Part shown: in pieces, positions 22,541-33,125 of the stretch
Layout of the letters: each line of letters starts with the position of its first letter
Numbering within the stretch: position 1 is the first letter of the stretch
The notes under the pieces: generated by a model
What the model saw: only the letters and a program-made list of their open reading frames with translations
What the model was told of the DNA's origin: nothing
Database searches by the model: none
DNA from: Carettochelys insculpta
Taxonomy: Eukaryota; Chordata; Testudines; Carettochelyidae
Direction: 5' to 3'
NCBI RefSeq assembly: GCF_033958435.1
Contig: NC_134161.1
Coordinates: 7,502,001 to 7,566,000, forward strand
DNA: 64,000 nucleotides
Program-made: the position numbers and the translations under genes

Positions 22541-22729
22541 TCATTTCCAGTGTCTTCTCCTGGAGCACAAGGCTGTTATATTTGCTGTTCACAGTTTTTG
22601 CGCGGGAATTATTTTACTTTTGACGTGGGTACAGAACCCCTTTCCCCTGAATCTTATTTTGGAGTCCAAGAAAGATAAAAGTGTGTAGAGGCATGTGAAC
22701 AATTTTTGGACTGGCAGTACTGAGCTGCA

Positions 22730-23100
22730 GCCCTCACACCTATGTCCCTGCCCCTCGCCGCCCCTTGGAGCTGGGGTTAGTGGGTGGGCAGTAACCTGAA
22801 TATGGAGCCGGCAGTCAGGACCCAAGGCACGGCAACTGGGTGGGACCCTACATGCGGGGTTGGCAGCATGCCAGCAGGTGAGTGGTACCCAAGGTTGGCA
22901 GCCAAGACCCTTCATGTGAGGACAGCAGCTAAGCAGAACCTGGAGCTGGAAGCAAAGATCCTGGCTGGTGAACAGCAGAATCCACAGCTGGACCCCTGGT
23001 CAGCAGGAGCACAGGGCTAGCAGCCAGGAACCTCAGGAACAGGGCATGTGACCAGGATGCTCAAAATCTGGGGGTAGTGCAGCACCCCCTTTTGCCCTTG
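22730..23100. other. GC-rich degenerate CAGCAG/CTGG-rich stretch
   Basis: Repeated GGCAGC, CAGCAG and AGCCAGGA words in 15-30-base spacing give a loosely repetitive texture. It might be part of an unknown interspersed repeat. No coding signature. Confidence 0.35.
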
Positions 23101-23261
23101 CTTCCCACCGCTATGGATGCATAGGTCTTGAGGAGCCTGGAGAGGTCATCTGGACCATTCAAGACTGGCTTTCGTCCAAACGGCCTCTGCAAAAACTTCC
23201 AGGGCTGACAATGTCAAAATTTCCCTCAATACCGATGTTCTAGTACTGCACTATTCTTATG

Positions 23262-23582
23262 CAGTAAACTCTTTTGTATCCTGAATTCTATCATCTGGAA
23301 CTCTCAAGTAACTGGCATTTTAACTATAAGTAAATTTTAGTTATGTTTTCCATCAATATAGTAGAGTAAAAGTAAATACAGCAAATACAGTAAAAGTTTG
23401 CAGTGTAAAACACTACTGCTGTGGGAGAATAAAATACTCTGCATACATTTTTGTCTCTTAATATCTACTCTTGTTTTTCTTTTGTGTTATGCCTTGCTAG
23501 GTGTACCTCTCAATTATCCAGAATATCTGAATATCTGGCAACCTCCCGGTCCTGGGGCTGTCGGATATGAAAGAGTTCACTG
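23262..23582. repeat. Tc1/mariner (Tigger-like) MITE relic
   Basis: The left end CAGTAAACTCTTTTGTATCC and the reverse complement of the right end, CAGTGAACTCTTTCATATCC, form a 20-bp inverted repeat with four mismatches. TA follows the right end; the left flank is TG, a likely mutated TA. Length 321 bp, no transposase frame. Confidence 0.65.
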
Positions 23583-23587
23583 TAGTT

Positions 23588-23780
23588 AGAGACTATGAAA
23601 AACATCCTAACCTAAATCACCATTGCTACAGATTATTACTTATCCAACCTTCAGTGGACACAAAGAACGATTAATCACTAACCTATTTATAACAGCCCTT
23701 AACATATTTTAAGATTATAATCAGGTTTCTGCCCCTTCTCTTTGAAAAAACATCTCCCTCTTTATTCACTCCTCACCACA
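23588..23780 (-). repeat. CR1-type LINE fragment
   Basis: CTTCAGTGGACACAAAGAAC, CTATTTATAACAGCCC and TAATCAGGTTTCTGCCCC follow the minus-strand order of a CR1 subfamily C-terminal segment. It lies directly against the mariner relic. Confidence 0.5.
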
Positions 23781-25013
23781 TAATCCACACATCCCCCTGG
23801 ATTTTTTTTAAACACAAACTAAACTAAACAACAGTGTAGCTGTCTGGAACTCTGTGATCTCTATTCGAAGGAGCTCATATGAATCTTTCCTAGTGTGTGT
23901 GTGTGTGGGAGTTGGTTTTTTAACTATTATTATTATTATTATTTGCAAAGGTTTTGCAACCCTTTTATTTCACAGAGTTTAGTAAGTCTCCTGATGGAAT
24001 TCACTGTAAAATCACCACATCTCACCCACTGTCACATCAAAACCTTGCAAAGGCAGGAATTTGGCATTATGCCAAAGTAAGAGCATCAAAAGGTCTGACT
24101 GGGTGTAAAATTTCATTAAACTGGGTTGTTTAGTTTTAAGTTAAGATTCATGAACCCTCAAATCATTTGAGCAGCACTAGAGCTAAAATTTGTGGTGGGA
24201 TTTGGAACCAGGCAAGTTTCTGATAGGTTTTAGCTTGGGTTGCGAATGTTTTATAAAGCACTGATGTTTCAAACCAAGATCCCTTCGTACTCCCTTCCTT
24301 CTTCTATTCCATTTGCCATCATGGTATCAAAGCAATTCATTACTGTAATCATCATCATCATCATCATTATCAACATCATCAAAAACAAGGGACATTTGTC
24401 TCAAGATTGAATGCACTGGTTTAAAAGGTTAGCCAAGTTACCTTCTCTGGGGGCCCCTAAAATTCACCCAGCAGTTGAAGGCATCAGGAAGGCCATCTTA
24501 GTGACACTCATCAGTGTGCCTTTTGCATGAAATGACACTGATTCTTCTCCCTAATCCTGGTTATATGGCTAGGAAGTTGGCTGTAGAAAGCCTAATATTC
24601 CCTGGTGGTCAGAATAACCCTAAGAGATTATTGTAGCAGTGAGTTAGAGCAGCTCTGTGGCCACTTTAATGTGTGCATGGGAGGTGGTCAAGGATTGTTA
24701 GAACTTCTATGGCCACCCTTCCACCCCATGCTGCTCCGGTTAAATATATATATATATATATATAATATGCCTGTTGCTTTGCACAGCAGAGTCCTCTCAC
24801 CAATGGCCATCTCCCAGCTTCAAAAATTAACTTTTATTTCTCTCAACAAAGCGAAGTATGAGCAGCCTCTGCCAGATGCTTGACTCTCCCACCCTCTCCA
24901 GGGCTCCCATAGTCAGAGCCCAGCTTAGCCATGTTGTGTAGGGACAACACACATACGTCTTTTGACCATGGGACATAAATGTGGAGGTTTCAACTGAAAT
25001 CAATAACCAAGGC
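23781..25013. other. No gene; three short microsatellites
   Basis: (TTA)n at about 23921-23942, an ATC-type repeat at about 24351-24380 and (TA)n at about 24744-24764. The rest is unique. Confidence 0.6.
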
Positions 25014-25264
25014 CAGTGGTTTTCAACTGGTGTGCTGTGACACAATGGTGTGCTATGAGAACTGTCTGAGTGTGCCGTGAAGATTGGCCAATTTCCCCTT
25101 GCTGTGACTCTTAACAGACAATCTCCTCCTCTCTGGAGCCACTCCTCTTCCCTCACAAGCAAGTGATTGACTTGATTACACAACATCCCTCACGTGGCAC
25201 TCTCCCACCTGTTTTTTGGACCTGTCAAAGATGGTGTGTTCAGTGGTGGATTTGAAAGAGTCGG

Positions 25265-26372
25265 GCAGTTCATAGAACCCTGGGGCTGGAAGGGACCTCA
25301 AGAGGTCATCTAGTCCAGCCCCCTGATTCAAGCAGGATCAACCCCAACTAAGTCATCCCAGCCAGGACTATGTCAAGCCAGGAGTTAAAAAACCTCCAGG
25401 GATGGAGATTCCACCACCTCTCTAGGCAATGCATTCCAGTGCTTCACCATTCTCCTGGGGAAATAGTTTTTCCTAATATCCAACCTACACCTCTCCCTCT
25501 GTAACTTCAGACCATTGCTCCTTGTTCTGCTGTCTGTCACTACTGAGAACAGTCTCTCGACATCCTCTTTAGAGCACCTCTTCAGGAAGTTGAAGTCTCC
25601 TATCAAATCACCCCTCACTCTTCTCTTCTGCAAACTACATAAGCTCAAATCTGTCAGCCTTGCCTCACAGGTCATGTGCTCCAGCCCTTTAATCATTTTC
25701 ATTGCCCTCCGCTGAACCTGCTCCAGCACATCCACGTCCTTTCTATACTGGGGAGCCCCAAAATTGGACACAATACTCCAGATGTGACCTCATCAGTGCC
25801 GAATAAAGGGGAACAGATCTGCTCAAAATACTTCTCCTAATGCAGCCCAATATGCCATTGGCCTTTTTGGCTACAAGGGCACACTGTTTCCTCATATCGA
25901 GCCTTTCATCCACCATAATCTGTAAGTCCCTTTCCACTGTCCTGATCCTCAGCCAGTTGGTCCCCAGCCTCTAACAATGCTTAGGATTTTTCCATCCCAA
26001 GTGCAGGACTCTACACTTCTCCTTGTTGAACTGCATCAGATTTCTTTTGGCCCAATCCTCCAATTTATCCAGATCACTCGGGATCCTATCTCTACCTTCC
26101 AACATACCTACCTCTCCCCCTAGCTTGGTGTCATACACAAACTTCCTGAGGGTTCAATCTAGTCCCTCATCCAGCTCATTAACAAAGATGTTGAACAACA
26201 CTTGCCCCAGAACTGAGCCTTGCGGCACTCCACTTTGAAACTGACCACCATCCAGATATTGAGCCATTGACCACTAACTGTTGGGCCTGACCAACCAGCA
26301 AGCCAGCTTTCTGTCCATTTTATAGACCATGTATGCAATTCATACTTCCTTAGCTTATGGGCAAGAATGCTG
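25265..26372 (-). mobile_element. CR1 LINE inserted into the hAT element
   Basis: The plus strand starts with the complement of the CR1 3' UTR (CATAGAACCCTGGGGCTGG, AGGTCATCTAGTCCAGCC) and runs 1.1 kb into the coding part. It ends abruptly at AAGAATGCTGTGGGA, where the hAT remainder resumes. It is the longest CR1 in the window, 5'-truncated as usual. Confidence 0.88.
25385..25937 (-). pseudogene. CR1 ORF2 C-terminal fragment, frame-broken
   Basis: Two overlapping frames (25743-25937, then 25385-25771) on the minus strand carry MVDERLDMRKQCALVAKKAN and SALMRSHLEYCVQFWGSP, then YFPRRMVKHWNALPREVVE. All are CR1 ORF2 C-terminal hallmarks, colinear with the element at 3491-4148. The frame changes near 25750. 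More CR1 sequence lies upstream to 26372 but with stops. It has no endonuclease and no reverse-transcriptase active site. Confidence 0.85.
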
Positions 26373-26540
26373 TGGGATCCTTGTTTAGCTTGTATGTGCT
26401 ACTGTGTTGCAAACCTTAAGACTAACCATAATAAATGTGAGGTTTATGAGCAATCGGTTCAGCTGAAAAAAGTGTGTGTACTGTGGAAATTTTTGTCTCA
26501 CTGAAGTGTGCAATGCTACTGAAAAGGCTGGGAACCACTG

Positions 26541-27365
26541 ACCTAGTATGTTAGCATCCATTCAATAGTTCTCTGGACTGGGGTCCAGTCGTGTAGGGAA
26601 TGTGTGGGAGGGTGCTGAGTGAGGTGGCATCAGAAGGGCTGATAGTTGCTGAGAATGGTTTTTTGGCTCAGAGAAGGGAAGAAAGGGCATTAAAAATGTT
26701 CCCTTTCACAGACTGATCACAGCTTCTCCAAAATCTCAGAATGGCCCCTGAATATTGATGCGGTTTTCTTAGCTTTGAAGTTTGCACAATGTACATCGTC
26801 CCCACCTTTCTGCTTTCATCTGTCTTTACCCTGCACAGCTAACTGCATCCTTTGAGTCTCTTCTGTGCTCCGAATTCTACAGCTTCCTGCAAGACCCTCT
26901 TTTCCCTTACAGTTCCTCTATGACACAGTCTGCTGTGCCCCCTTCCCTCGTTCTTCTGCTTGACAGACCTTCCTTAAAGCACGTCTTCCAGGAAGATCTG
27001 TATCCCCTGAGAGAACGAGAAAGAACATCAAACAAAAGTATGGCTCTAAGAGGACAGATATTTAATATTGCTGTACTTTTAAGACATAGGTTCACTGATT
27101 CTCTCAGTCTCTCTCCTTCCTTCATCTGTATGTTGTACTGAACTCTTTGTTCCGAGGAACGTTCCTTTTTGGCATACTGTTCCACTGACCTCAAATCAAT
27201 CTCTTCTCAGGGCGGCAAATTGCCCTTACATTGTAAATTGCATGGGGCAGAGCATTTGTCCTTGCATATTTTTGTCAGTGAAGCACCAAGTGCTAGCTAA
27301 GTAAGGATGGAACAAACTCTGGATGGTTTGGAAGGTCAGTTCAGAGATGCACCCCAAAGTTCAGA
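26541..27365. other. No recognisable gene or repeat
   Basis: ORFs of 95 and 119 codons overlap on opposite strands (26782-27194). Neither has a known domain. Confidence 0.4.
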
Positions 27366-27425
27366 GGTGAAGTCCTGGCCCAGCTGGTAGTTTTGCCATT
27401 GACTTCAGTGGAGGCAGCATTTTAC
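27366..27425. repeat. Palindromic CTGGCCC...TTGACTTCA relic
   Basis: GTGAAGTCCTGGCCCAGC and TTTTGCCATTGACTTCAGTG belong to a family of ancient inverted repeats centred on a TTGACTTCAATGG-type word. Confidence 0.4.
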
Positions 27426-28166
27426 CCAAGACGTGTTTTTCCAGCTCACCTGGATTCTTCCACAGTGTTTGGGATTGGAAACCCTGCATAATCCTTCATA
27501 ACTGTTAGTCAGAAATATATTGGGGAAGCAGAGTTATCTCTGATGGTTATCCTTCTGATTGCAACACCAGGAAATGCAGAAAAAAGGGGCAAATGTAAAA
27601 ATGGAACCATTACTCTAGGCAGCATGCCTTCGAAGTTTTTTCAGAAGTTGTCAGCCACTGCAGGCCCCAGGTCAAGGTGGGAGGGGAGCCTGGCTCTGTG
27701 TCCTCAGAAGGGGCAGAACCAAGTGTAGAAGGGGTGTGGCCTTGGGCAGTCAGCCCTTTCCACCTCTGAGATCACAGTGCAGGGCTCCCCCAACCCAGAA
27801 CCACATGGAGCAGTGATGCCGTGGCACTTCAAAGGAGTCCATTCTAGCTCTGGGAGTTCTGGGACCCTTTGAAATGCTGGGCCCTGTGCAATTACCCCTG
27901 CCCTCATCTGTATGCCTGGAAGCATCCTGTTGGTTTAGGCAATCGTGGGAAGCTTAGATCACCTCTCCTGAATCCAGTCAAGCTCATCTTTGTGTCTGAT
28001 TTTCTCACACCTTGTGAAAAGATAGTGACAACTTGCAAATACGGCTGTTAGAACCAATAACTTGGATGCAGGGCTGCTCTACTTTTCAGTAAAGCTGTCT
28101 CCCCATAGCTTTGATAGCGTATGAGGCTGCTGCGTCATGTTACTTGTGCCATGAAGGATATCTCTG
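27426..28166. other. No recognisable gene or repeat
   Basis: Nothing supported. Confidence 0.4.
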
Positions 28167-28208
28167 ATTATTATTATTATTATTGTTATTATTATTAATA
28201 TTATTATT
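28167..28208 (+). repeat. (ATT)n microsatellite
   Basis: ATTATTATTATTATTG followed by TTATTATTATTAATATTATT. It abuts the 3' end of the neighbouring SINE, a common place for SINE-associated microsatellites. Confidence 0.85.
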
Positions 28209-28440
28209 CATCTTATAGTGCTATCTAGGTGCCCAGCTGAGATCAGGAGCTTGCTGTGCCAGGTTCTGAACATGCATATACAATACTTAGTGTATAAACT
28301 GATATGGCAGATATACGGGGGGAAGAGACAGAGAGACTGAGGGGAAGTGGCTTGCCCAAGGTCAGTCAGGAGATCGCAGAGTTGTGGTGACTGTAACAGC
28401 TACAGAGACTCTCAGAGCCTCGAATACAACTGCCTTAAAT
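28209..28440 (-). repeat. CORE-SINE
   Basis: GCTATCTAGGTGCCCAGC, GAGATCAGGAGCTTGC, GAGGGGAAGTGGCTTGCCC and AAGGTCAGTCAGGAGATCGC give tail and core of the sauropsid CORE-SINE on the minus strand. The tail matches the plus copy at 43885-44020. Confidence 0.7.
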
Positions 28441-28964
28441 CTGAGTTAGGAAGGCTTGTTTTAAAGCTATAAATTATACTAAGTACCTGCAGCTGAATCG
28501 CTGGACAATAAAGTTGTTTGTTTTTAAAAAAACAGCACATTTCAGTCCATCTTTCTGCCTGTGTTTATCTGTCCAGCTGCCTGTGCTCCCAGTAAGCAGG
28601 TAGGCACAGAGCCTCTGTTCAGATGACTTTGTATTTGATGGCTCTCTGAAGGACCTATCCAGGTTTGCAACTCATTAAAAGAGTTGTTAAAGACTCTGCT
28701 AATTAAACAGAAGGCTTCTGAGCTGATGGTTCAGCAAATCCCTCCCCTTGCTCTTGGTTCAGAGGCGGAGATTTCAGGAAAGGTTTCTCACTGAGCTCAT
28801 GAAAACTAAGAATGGCATTTCGCAAACATAATTACTGACAGGCAAACCTCAAAGAAAGCTCAGGAGTTCAATACAAGAAGCACTCGTAATAATAATGATG
28901 ATAGTAAGTGGTTAGGGCTGGGGGTCTCTGAGGAGCTGGAAGGGTTTTTGAAGAGGTTCACGAT
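28441..28964. other. AT-rich unique stretch, candidate non-coding element
   Basis: CTCATTAAAAGAGTTG, CTGCTAATTAAACAG and AACATAATTACTGAC contain homeobox-type ATTA sites. No repeat recognised. Confidence 0.25.
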
Positions 28965-29185
28965 AGAAAGCATGGTCTCGCTGCTGCATCACTGAATCAG
29001 GAGGCTCAGGTTCAATTCCCAGCTCAGTCGCCTGTGTGACTTTGGACAAGTCTATCTCCTCTAAGTCTTAGCTCCCCATCTGTGAAATCACACTATTATA
29101 TCTCTGCCTCTGTGGGGTGTTCTGAGGGTAAAATCCATTAAGGAAGCTTTCTATCCTGTGGTGAGGAGGGCCATCAGAATCTCTA
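28965..29185 (+). repeat. MIR/CORE-SINE
   Basis: Box B GGTTCAATTCCC, CTGTGTGACTTTGGACAAG, TTAGCTCCCCATCTGTG and CTGTGGGGTGTTCTGAGG are in MIR order. Nearly complete. Confidence 0.8.
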
Positions 29186-30339
29186 AATGGATATGTAGGG
29201 GTTTGATGTCTATCCTCCCATGAAGTACAATGGTCATTGCCTCCAAATCAGCTTTGAAAATTCATGCCTGTGCTTACAGTAGAATCTTGCTCAAAGCGCT
29301 TTTCATGCATTCAGCAGCTAAGCCTCCCAAGGCCCCAGAGAGAGGCAGGGAAGCATTGTTATGCGCATGCTGTGGCTCTCTAACCATGGTTAGTTGGCTG
29401 CCAGCAGTCCATGGAACTCTTTCTACTGAATTGAGGAATGAACTGGAGAGTCAGAAGTGTTGGCGAGTGCGAAGAGGAATCCTCTTCTGTGATGGAATGG
29501 TCTGCAGTATGGAAAAGTCAGAGAACGGCTGGGATACAGTCCAGTCACCAAGGGGTTCTATGTCCTTAAAACGAACTTGCCTGTAAGTAGGCATTTGCTC
29601 CTTCTCTGTATTCGTGTTTTCCGTCTATGTCCTGTGGGCTCCAGCACAGGAACTTGATCGATCCCCTTCTGTTGCAAGGTGGAACCTGGCAGGGGGCATG
29701 GAGTCAGACCTTGAGCTGAACCATGTGGGTAAGAGAACACATGGTCCCAAAGTGAGAGAGAAGTAACTCTTTCCTCTTTCCAAAAAAGACAATAGGCTTT
29801 CTCTCCATGTCAACTCCTAGCTGACGGGCACAGTGGGTGGCTGCAGAGGTGAAAAAAGAAATGGGCACAGAGGCAGCTTCTCTGAAGATAGTTATTATAT
29901 GCTCAGTTACCGATCATCACAGATTCATCTGAATCCCCCGTCTTGTCAGCAATTTCTGCTCGCTCATAGTTTAAGAGCCTGATGCTCTTTCTCTAGATTC
30001 CATGTGGCTTCCTGCTGGGAAGGTGCTTGTTGCCTCCAGTTTCATAAGAGGATAGGTCTCAGAGCAGGGTGACTGTTGTTGCAGTCAAACCTATCCAAGC
30101 TGAGGGTCAGAAGGACTTCTATGGAAAGTGCATAGCTGTTCGAAAAGGGAGGCACTTTTATTGCTGGATAGAATGAGCCAACCTATATGGATTTACAGCA
30201 TTCATCCCCATCGTATCTAACTAACAGTAGTGGAGAGGAAAGACTGTGATGGGAAAAAGAAGTTACAGGGCCTTTTTTTGGTCAGTCAAGTGTACCAGGC
30301 CATTCAGAAGGAGAGTCCTTTTATATCAAAATCCTAAGG
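29186..30339. other. No recognisable gene or repeat
   Basis: A 118-codon ORF (29230-29586) has no domain. About 29310-29350 may be a MIR scrap. Confidence 0.4.
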
Positions 30340-30455
30340 GGCTAGATCTTGAAGTGGGAAAACTCCACATAAAATCAGTGGCGTACGGGTTGGCCTAACT
30401 CTGTTGAAGTCAGTGGAGGTAAGCTAATTTGCATCAGTTAAGGATATGGCCCATG
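30340..30455. repeat. Palindromic GGGCTAGATCTTGAAG relic
   Basis: GGGGCTAGATCTTGAAGTG on the left is mirrored by AAGGATATGGCCC on the right, with TGTTGAAGTCAGTGGAGG in the middle. About 115 bp, same broad family as 8640. Confidence 0.5.
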
Positions 30456-30584
30456 GAATTAAAGAGGAATGAAATTAATCTAAAATACCAGAGAATTTCC
30501 CAAAGGGTGGTGACTTTTTTGAGGGCTTTTAGAAATCATTCTATAGCAGAATGAGAGTTCTCTGAGATCCCATAGGATGGTCCA

Positions 30585-30903
30585 GAAACATGCAAATGAG
30601 AAAGCTGAGGAACTCCTTTCCAGAAGGCATTGTGAAGACCAGATTTCAAGAGGGTTCAAAAAAGAACTAGATAACTACATGGAAAATAGATCCATCAATG
30701 ACTATTAGTTAGGATGGATAGGAATGGTGTCCCTAGCCTGTTTGTCAGAAGCTGGGAATGGGCAATGAAGGATGGATCACTTGATGATGACCTGCTGTGG
30801 GCATTCCCTCTGGGGCACCAGGCATTGGCCACTGACGGAAGACCGGATACTGGGCTGCATGGACCTTTGGTCTGACGCAGTCTGGCCACTCTTATGTTCT
30901 TCA
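30585..30903 (+). repeat. CR1/L3-like LINE 3' end
   Basis: AGCTGAGGAACTCCTTTCC, TAGTTAGGATGGATAGG, AGAAGCTGGGAATGGGC and GGACCTTTGGTCTGACGC then CACTCTTATGTTC are the conserved 3' part of a CR1-type LINE common in sauropsids. The same piece is on the minus strand at 56800-57015. Confidence 0.75.
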
Positions 30904-31629
30904 CCTTTCTCTTATAATATGTTTTTCCATCAAAAGATTGCTGTAGTAAAGTCACCAATATGAGAGTGTACATCCAGCAGCCCCCTGTCCTCTTCAAAGA
31001 TGAAATATTGAGAGGGAAAAAGCATAACCAGCAGCTATTACTTAGCTGGTTCTGCATCAACTTGAAGGGTACAAGGAATAGGAGCAGCAAGGTTCATATG
31101 GGATTAAAATAAGGGAAGAACTAGTTAAGTCTCTATTTATATTGGGAAGTGATTGTTTATTTTAAAAGGGCCACATCTCTGACAGATCTGGGATTTGTCA
31201 TTTATGCTGGAAGCTTGTTTATTACATGGTAAGTGAAAAGGATGTGACCACTACAAAAGTTGGGCCGGCCTGCTTGCATACCGAGTGAAGAGTGAACCCA
31301 AAAACAATATATATAATTTGGGTAAGGGTGGCAGGCACCACCCCCATCCCAAGACTCATACCAGGGGTGCTTGTTCTTCCTGTCCCTCTCATCTTCCCCC
31401 TGCACTCCCCCGACAGCAGGAGGAATGCAGCCAGCTCTGCACTTTTCCCTTGCTCCCTGACAAAGGGAAACGGCCAACAATGTCCCTCTACGATATGGGG
31501 ATGGGGCAGAGAACATACACCCTTTCCTCAAGGGCACCCAGGGGTGGAGAGATGGAGCGGTCTGACATGGAGCAGGTGGTGTCTCCAACCAGCGCCTTTC
31601 ACTTTCCAGGTGGTTCTCTTTTCTGTATG

Positions 31630-31790
31630 GTTTCATGGGAAGCAATCCCATCCCAGGCACATGCCATTCTCCTGGCACAGCCAAACCCTGACCTTGCTTT
31701 AAGTTATGGTAAAAGGAAGCTGCATACCGAATTTGGTCATCCTAGCTCTTACCGTTTAGGAGGAGTTCTTGAAAATATATAGCAGAGAAT
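31630..31790 (-). repeat. Unassigned repeat, inverted partner of 32955-33125
   Basis: On the minus strand: TTTCAAGAACTCCTCC, ACGGTAAGAGCTAGGATG, CCAAATTCGGTATGCAGC, AAAGCAAGGTCAGGG and TTTGGCTGTGCC. Similarity to the partner is high for about 110 bases and then fades. Confidence 0.65.
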
Positions 31791-32517
31791 ACGGTAATTC
31801 CTGCAGCTGCGGCACGGCATATCTAAATCAAATTGGCCCCCCCTAAAAGGTTAAATCTCCACTGGGCAGCAGGGAAGGAAAATAGCACAAGGCTGTAGGG
31901 GAGGCCCCATCTGACTCAGATGTTCATAAATTATACTACAGGACATTAACTGTTATGTCGTGGTGTATTACCATAATTAATTATGACTAAACTGTGGTTG
32001 TCAAATAAATGAACAAAGTACATTTCATGATGCATTATCCCTGCTTTTTTATTGTTTATCCACTTGCTTGTTAAGGTAAGAGAATCTGTCATTTGCAATT
32101 GATCTCCATTATTATAGTGAAGCATCTTGTCTATCCAGGGAACTCACGTGTACGTGTACGCACAGGTAGGTTCGTGCAGACATATATACAATGGAGGTAC
32201 AAATTAAAGGAAAGGATGTATTTCAGAGATCCAAATTATGATGAAAGTGAGGTTATGATACTCTTTCTTTGCCCCTTGTGGCTTCATCTATGCATATACA
32301 AAGAGTATAAAAAGGTCACCAGACCAGCCGCTAGCAACATTTTATGCCCATTTAATACCCATGAATTATTGAAGGTTCCAGGCAATGATCAAGTAGCCTC
32401 CACTGGTTTGAAATACGAAACTCTTGCGAACATATAGAGAAAAAACTCCTGGAGATGACAGCAAACCTCTAGGACCAGATTTTGTGCTAGTAAATATGGG
32501 GAAATAGCCTTTTGGGA
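31791..32517. other. No recognisable gene or repeat
   Basis: AT-rich unique sequence with a 114-codon ORF (32093-32437) lacking a known domain. Confidence 0.4.
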
Positions 32518-32710
32518 GGCCATATGGCCTCGTGGACAAAGCACTCAGCTCTGCATCTGATTCCTGGCTCTGGCATTGGCTTGCTCAGTGACCTTGAGCA
32601 TGGGAAAATCATTTCCCTCCCTCTGCCTCAGTTTCTTCAAGCTGACCTTGACTTCCTTGGCTAAGTGCTCTGAGATCTATGGAGGAAAAGCTCTCTGTAC
32701 GATGTATATG
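32518..32710 (+). repeat. MIR/CORE-SINE
   Basis: TGGCCTCGTGGACAAAGCAC (box A side), CAGTGACCTTGAGCATGGG, CCTCTGCCTCAGTTTCTTC and AGTGCTCTGAGATCTATGG are in order. The tail is intact to about 32710. Confidence 0.7.
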
Positions 32711-32954
32711 TGGCTATTGAAGTCTATGAAACTATCCTCGCTGACACCAACTGAGGACATGTTCCTCAATTTCACATCGCCTAGGTGAAAATCCTGCCTT
32801 ACTTGAGATACTCTTGGGAGCTAATTTGGGGAGAAATCATCAAAGTTCCATTGTCCCTTTTAAAGTGAAAGATGCAACTATTTTAAGTGTATAAAATGAA
32901 CCAGCTGTACATTTGAGAGAGTTTGTGCATCTGTGTGTCTGTTGGTCCGTCTGT

Positions 32955-33125
32955 GAGTGCTTTTGTTCAAGAATTCCTAACCGGTAAGAGCTAGGACCGC
33001 CAAATTTGGGATGCAACTTCCTCTTACCCAAACTTAAAGCAAGGTCAGGGTCTGGCTGTGCCTGGATAATGGGGTGTGTGTGGAGTGTGATTTTTCTCAT
33101 CAGAAGGAAAGGGAGGGTTCTGGCA
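32955..33125 (+). repeat. Unassigned repeat, inverted partner of 31630-31790
   Basis: TGTTCAAGAATTCCTAACC, CGGTAAGAGCTAGGACC, CCAAATTTGGGATGCAAC, AAAGCAAGGTCAGGG and TCTGGCTGTGCC. The upstream GTCTGTTGGTCCGTCTGTG may belong to it. Family not recognised with certainty. Confidence 0.65.

Larger units (their letters stand above)
25014..26540. mobile_element. hAT-like DNA transposon interrupted by a CR1
   Basis: The left terminus CAGTGGTTTTCAACTGG and the reverse complement of the right terminus, CAGTGGTTCCCAGCC, match the CAGTGGTT ends of hAT elements. The 8-bp flanks (ACCAAGGC and ACCTAGTA) agree at five positions. Removing the CR1 leaves about 420 bp without a transposase frame, so this is a non-autonomous copy. 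Confidence 0.65.

Noticed and set aside
31202..31782. Three overlapping ORFs on both strands (136-165 codons)
   Set aside because: Overlap in several frames shows a stop-poor GC-rich repeat, not selection on a protein.
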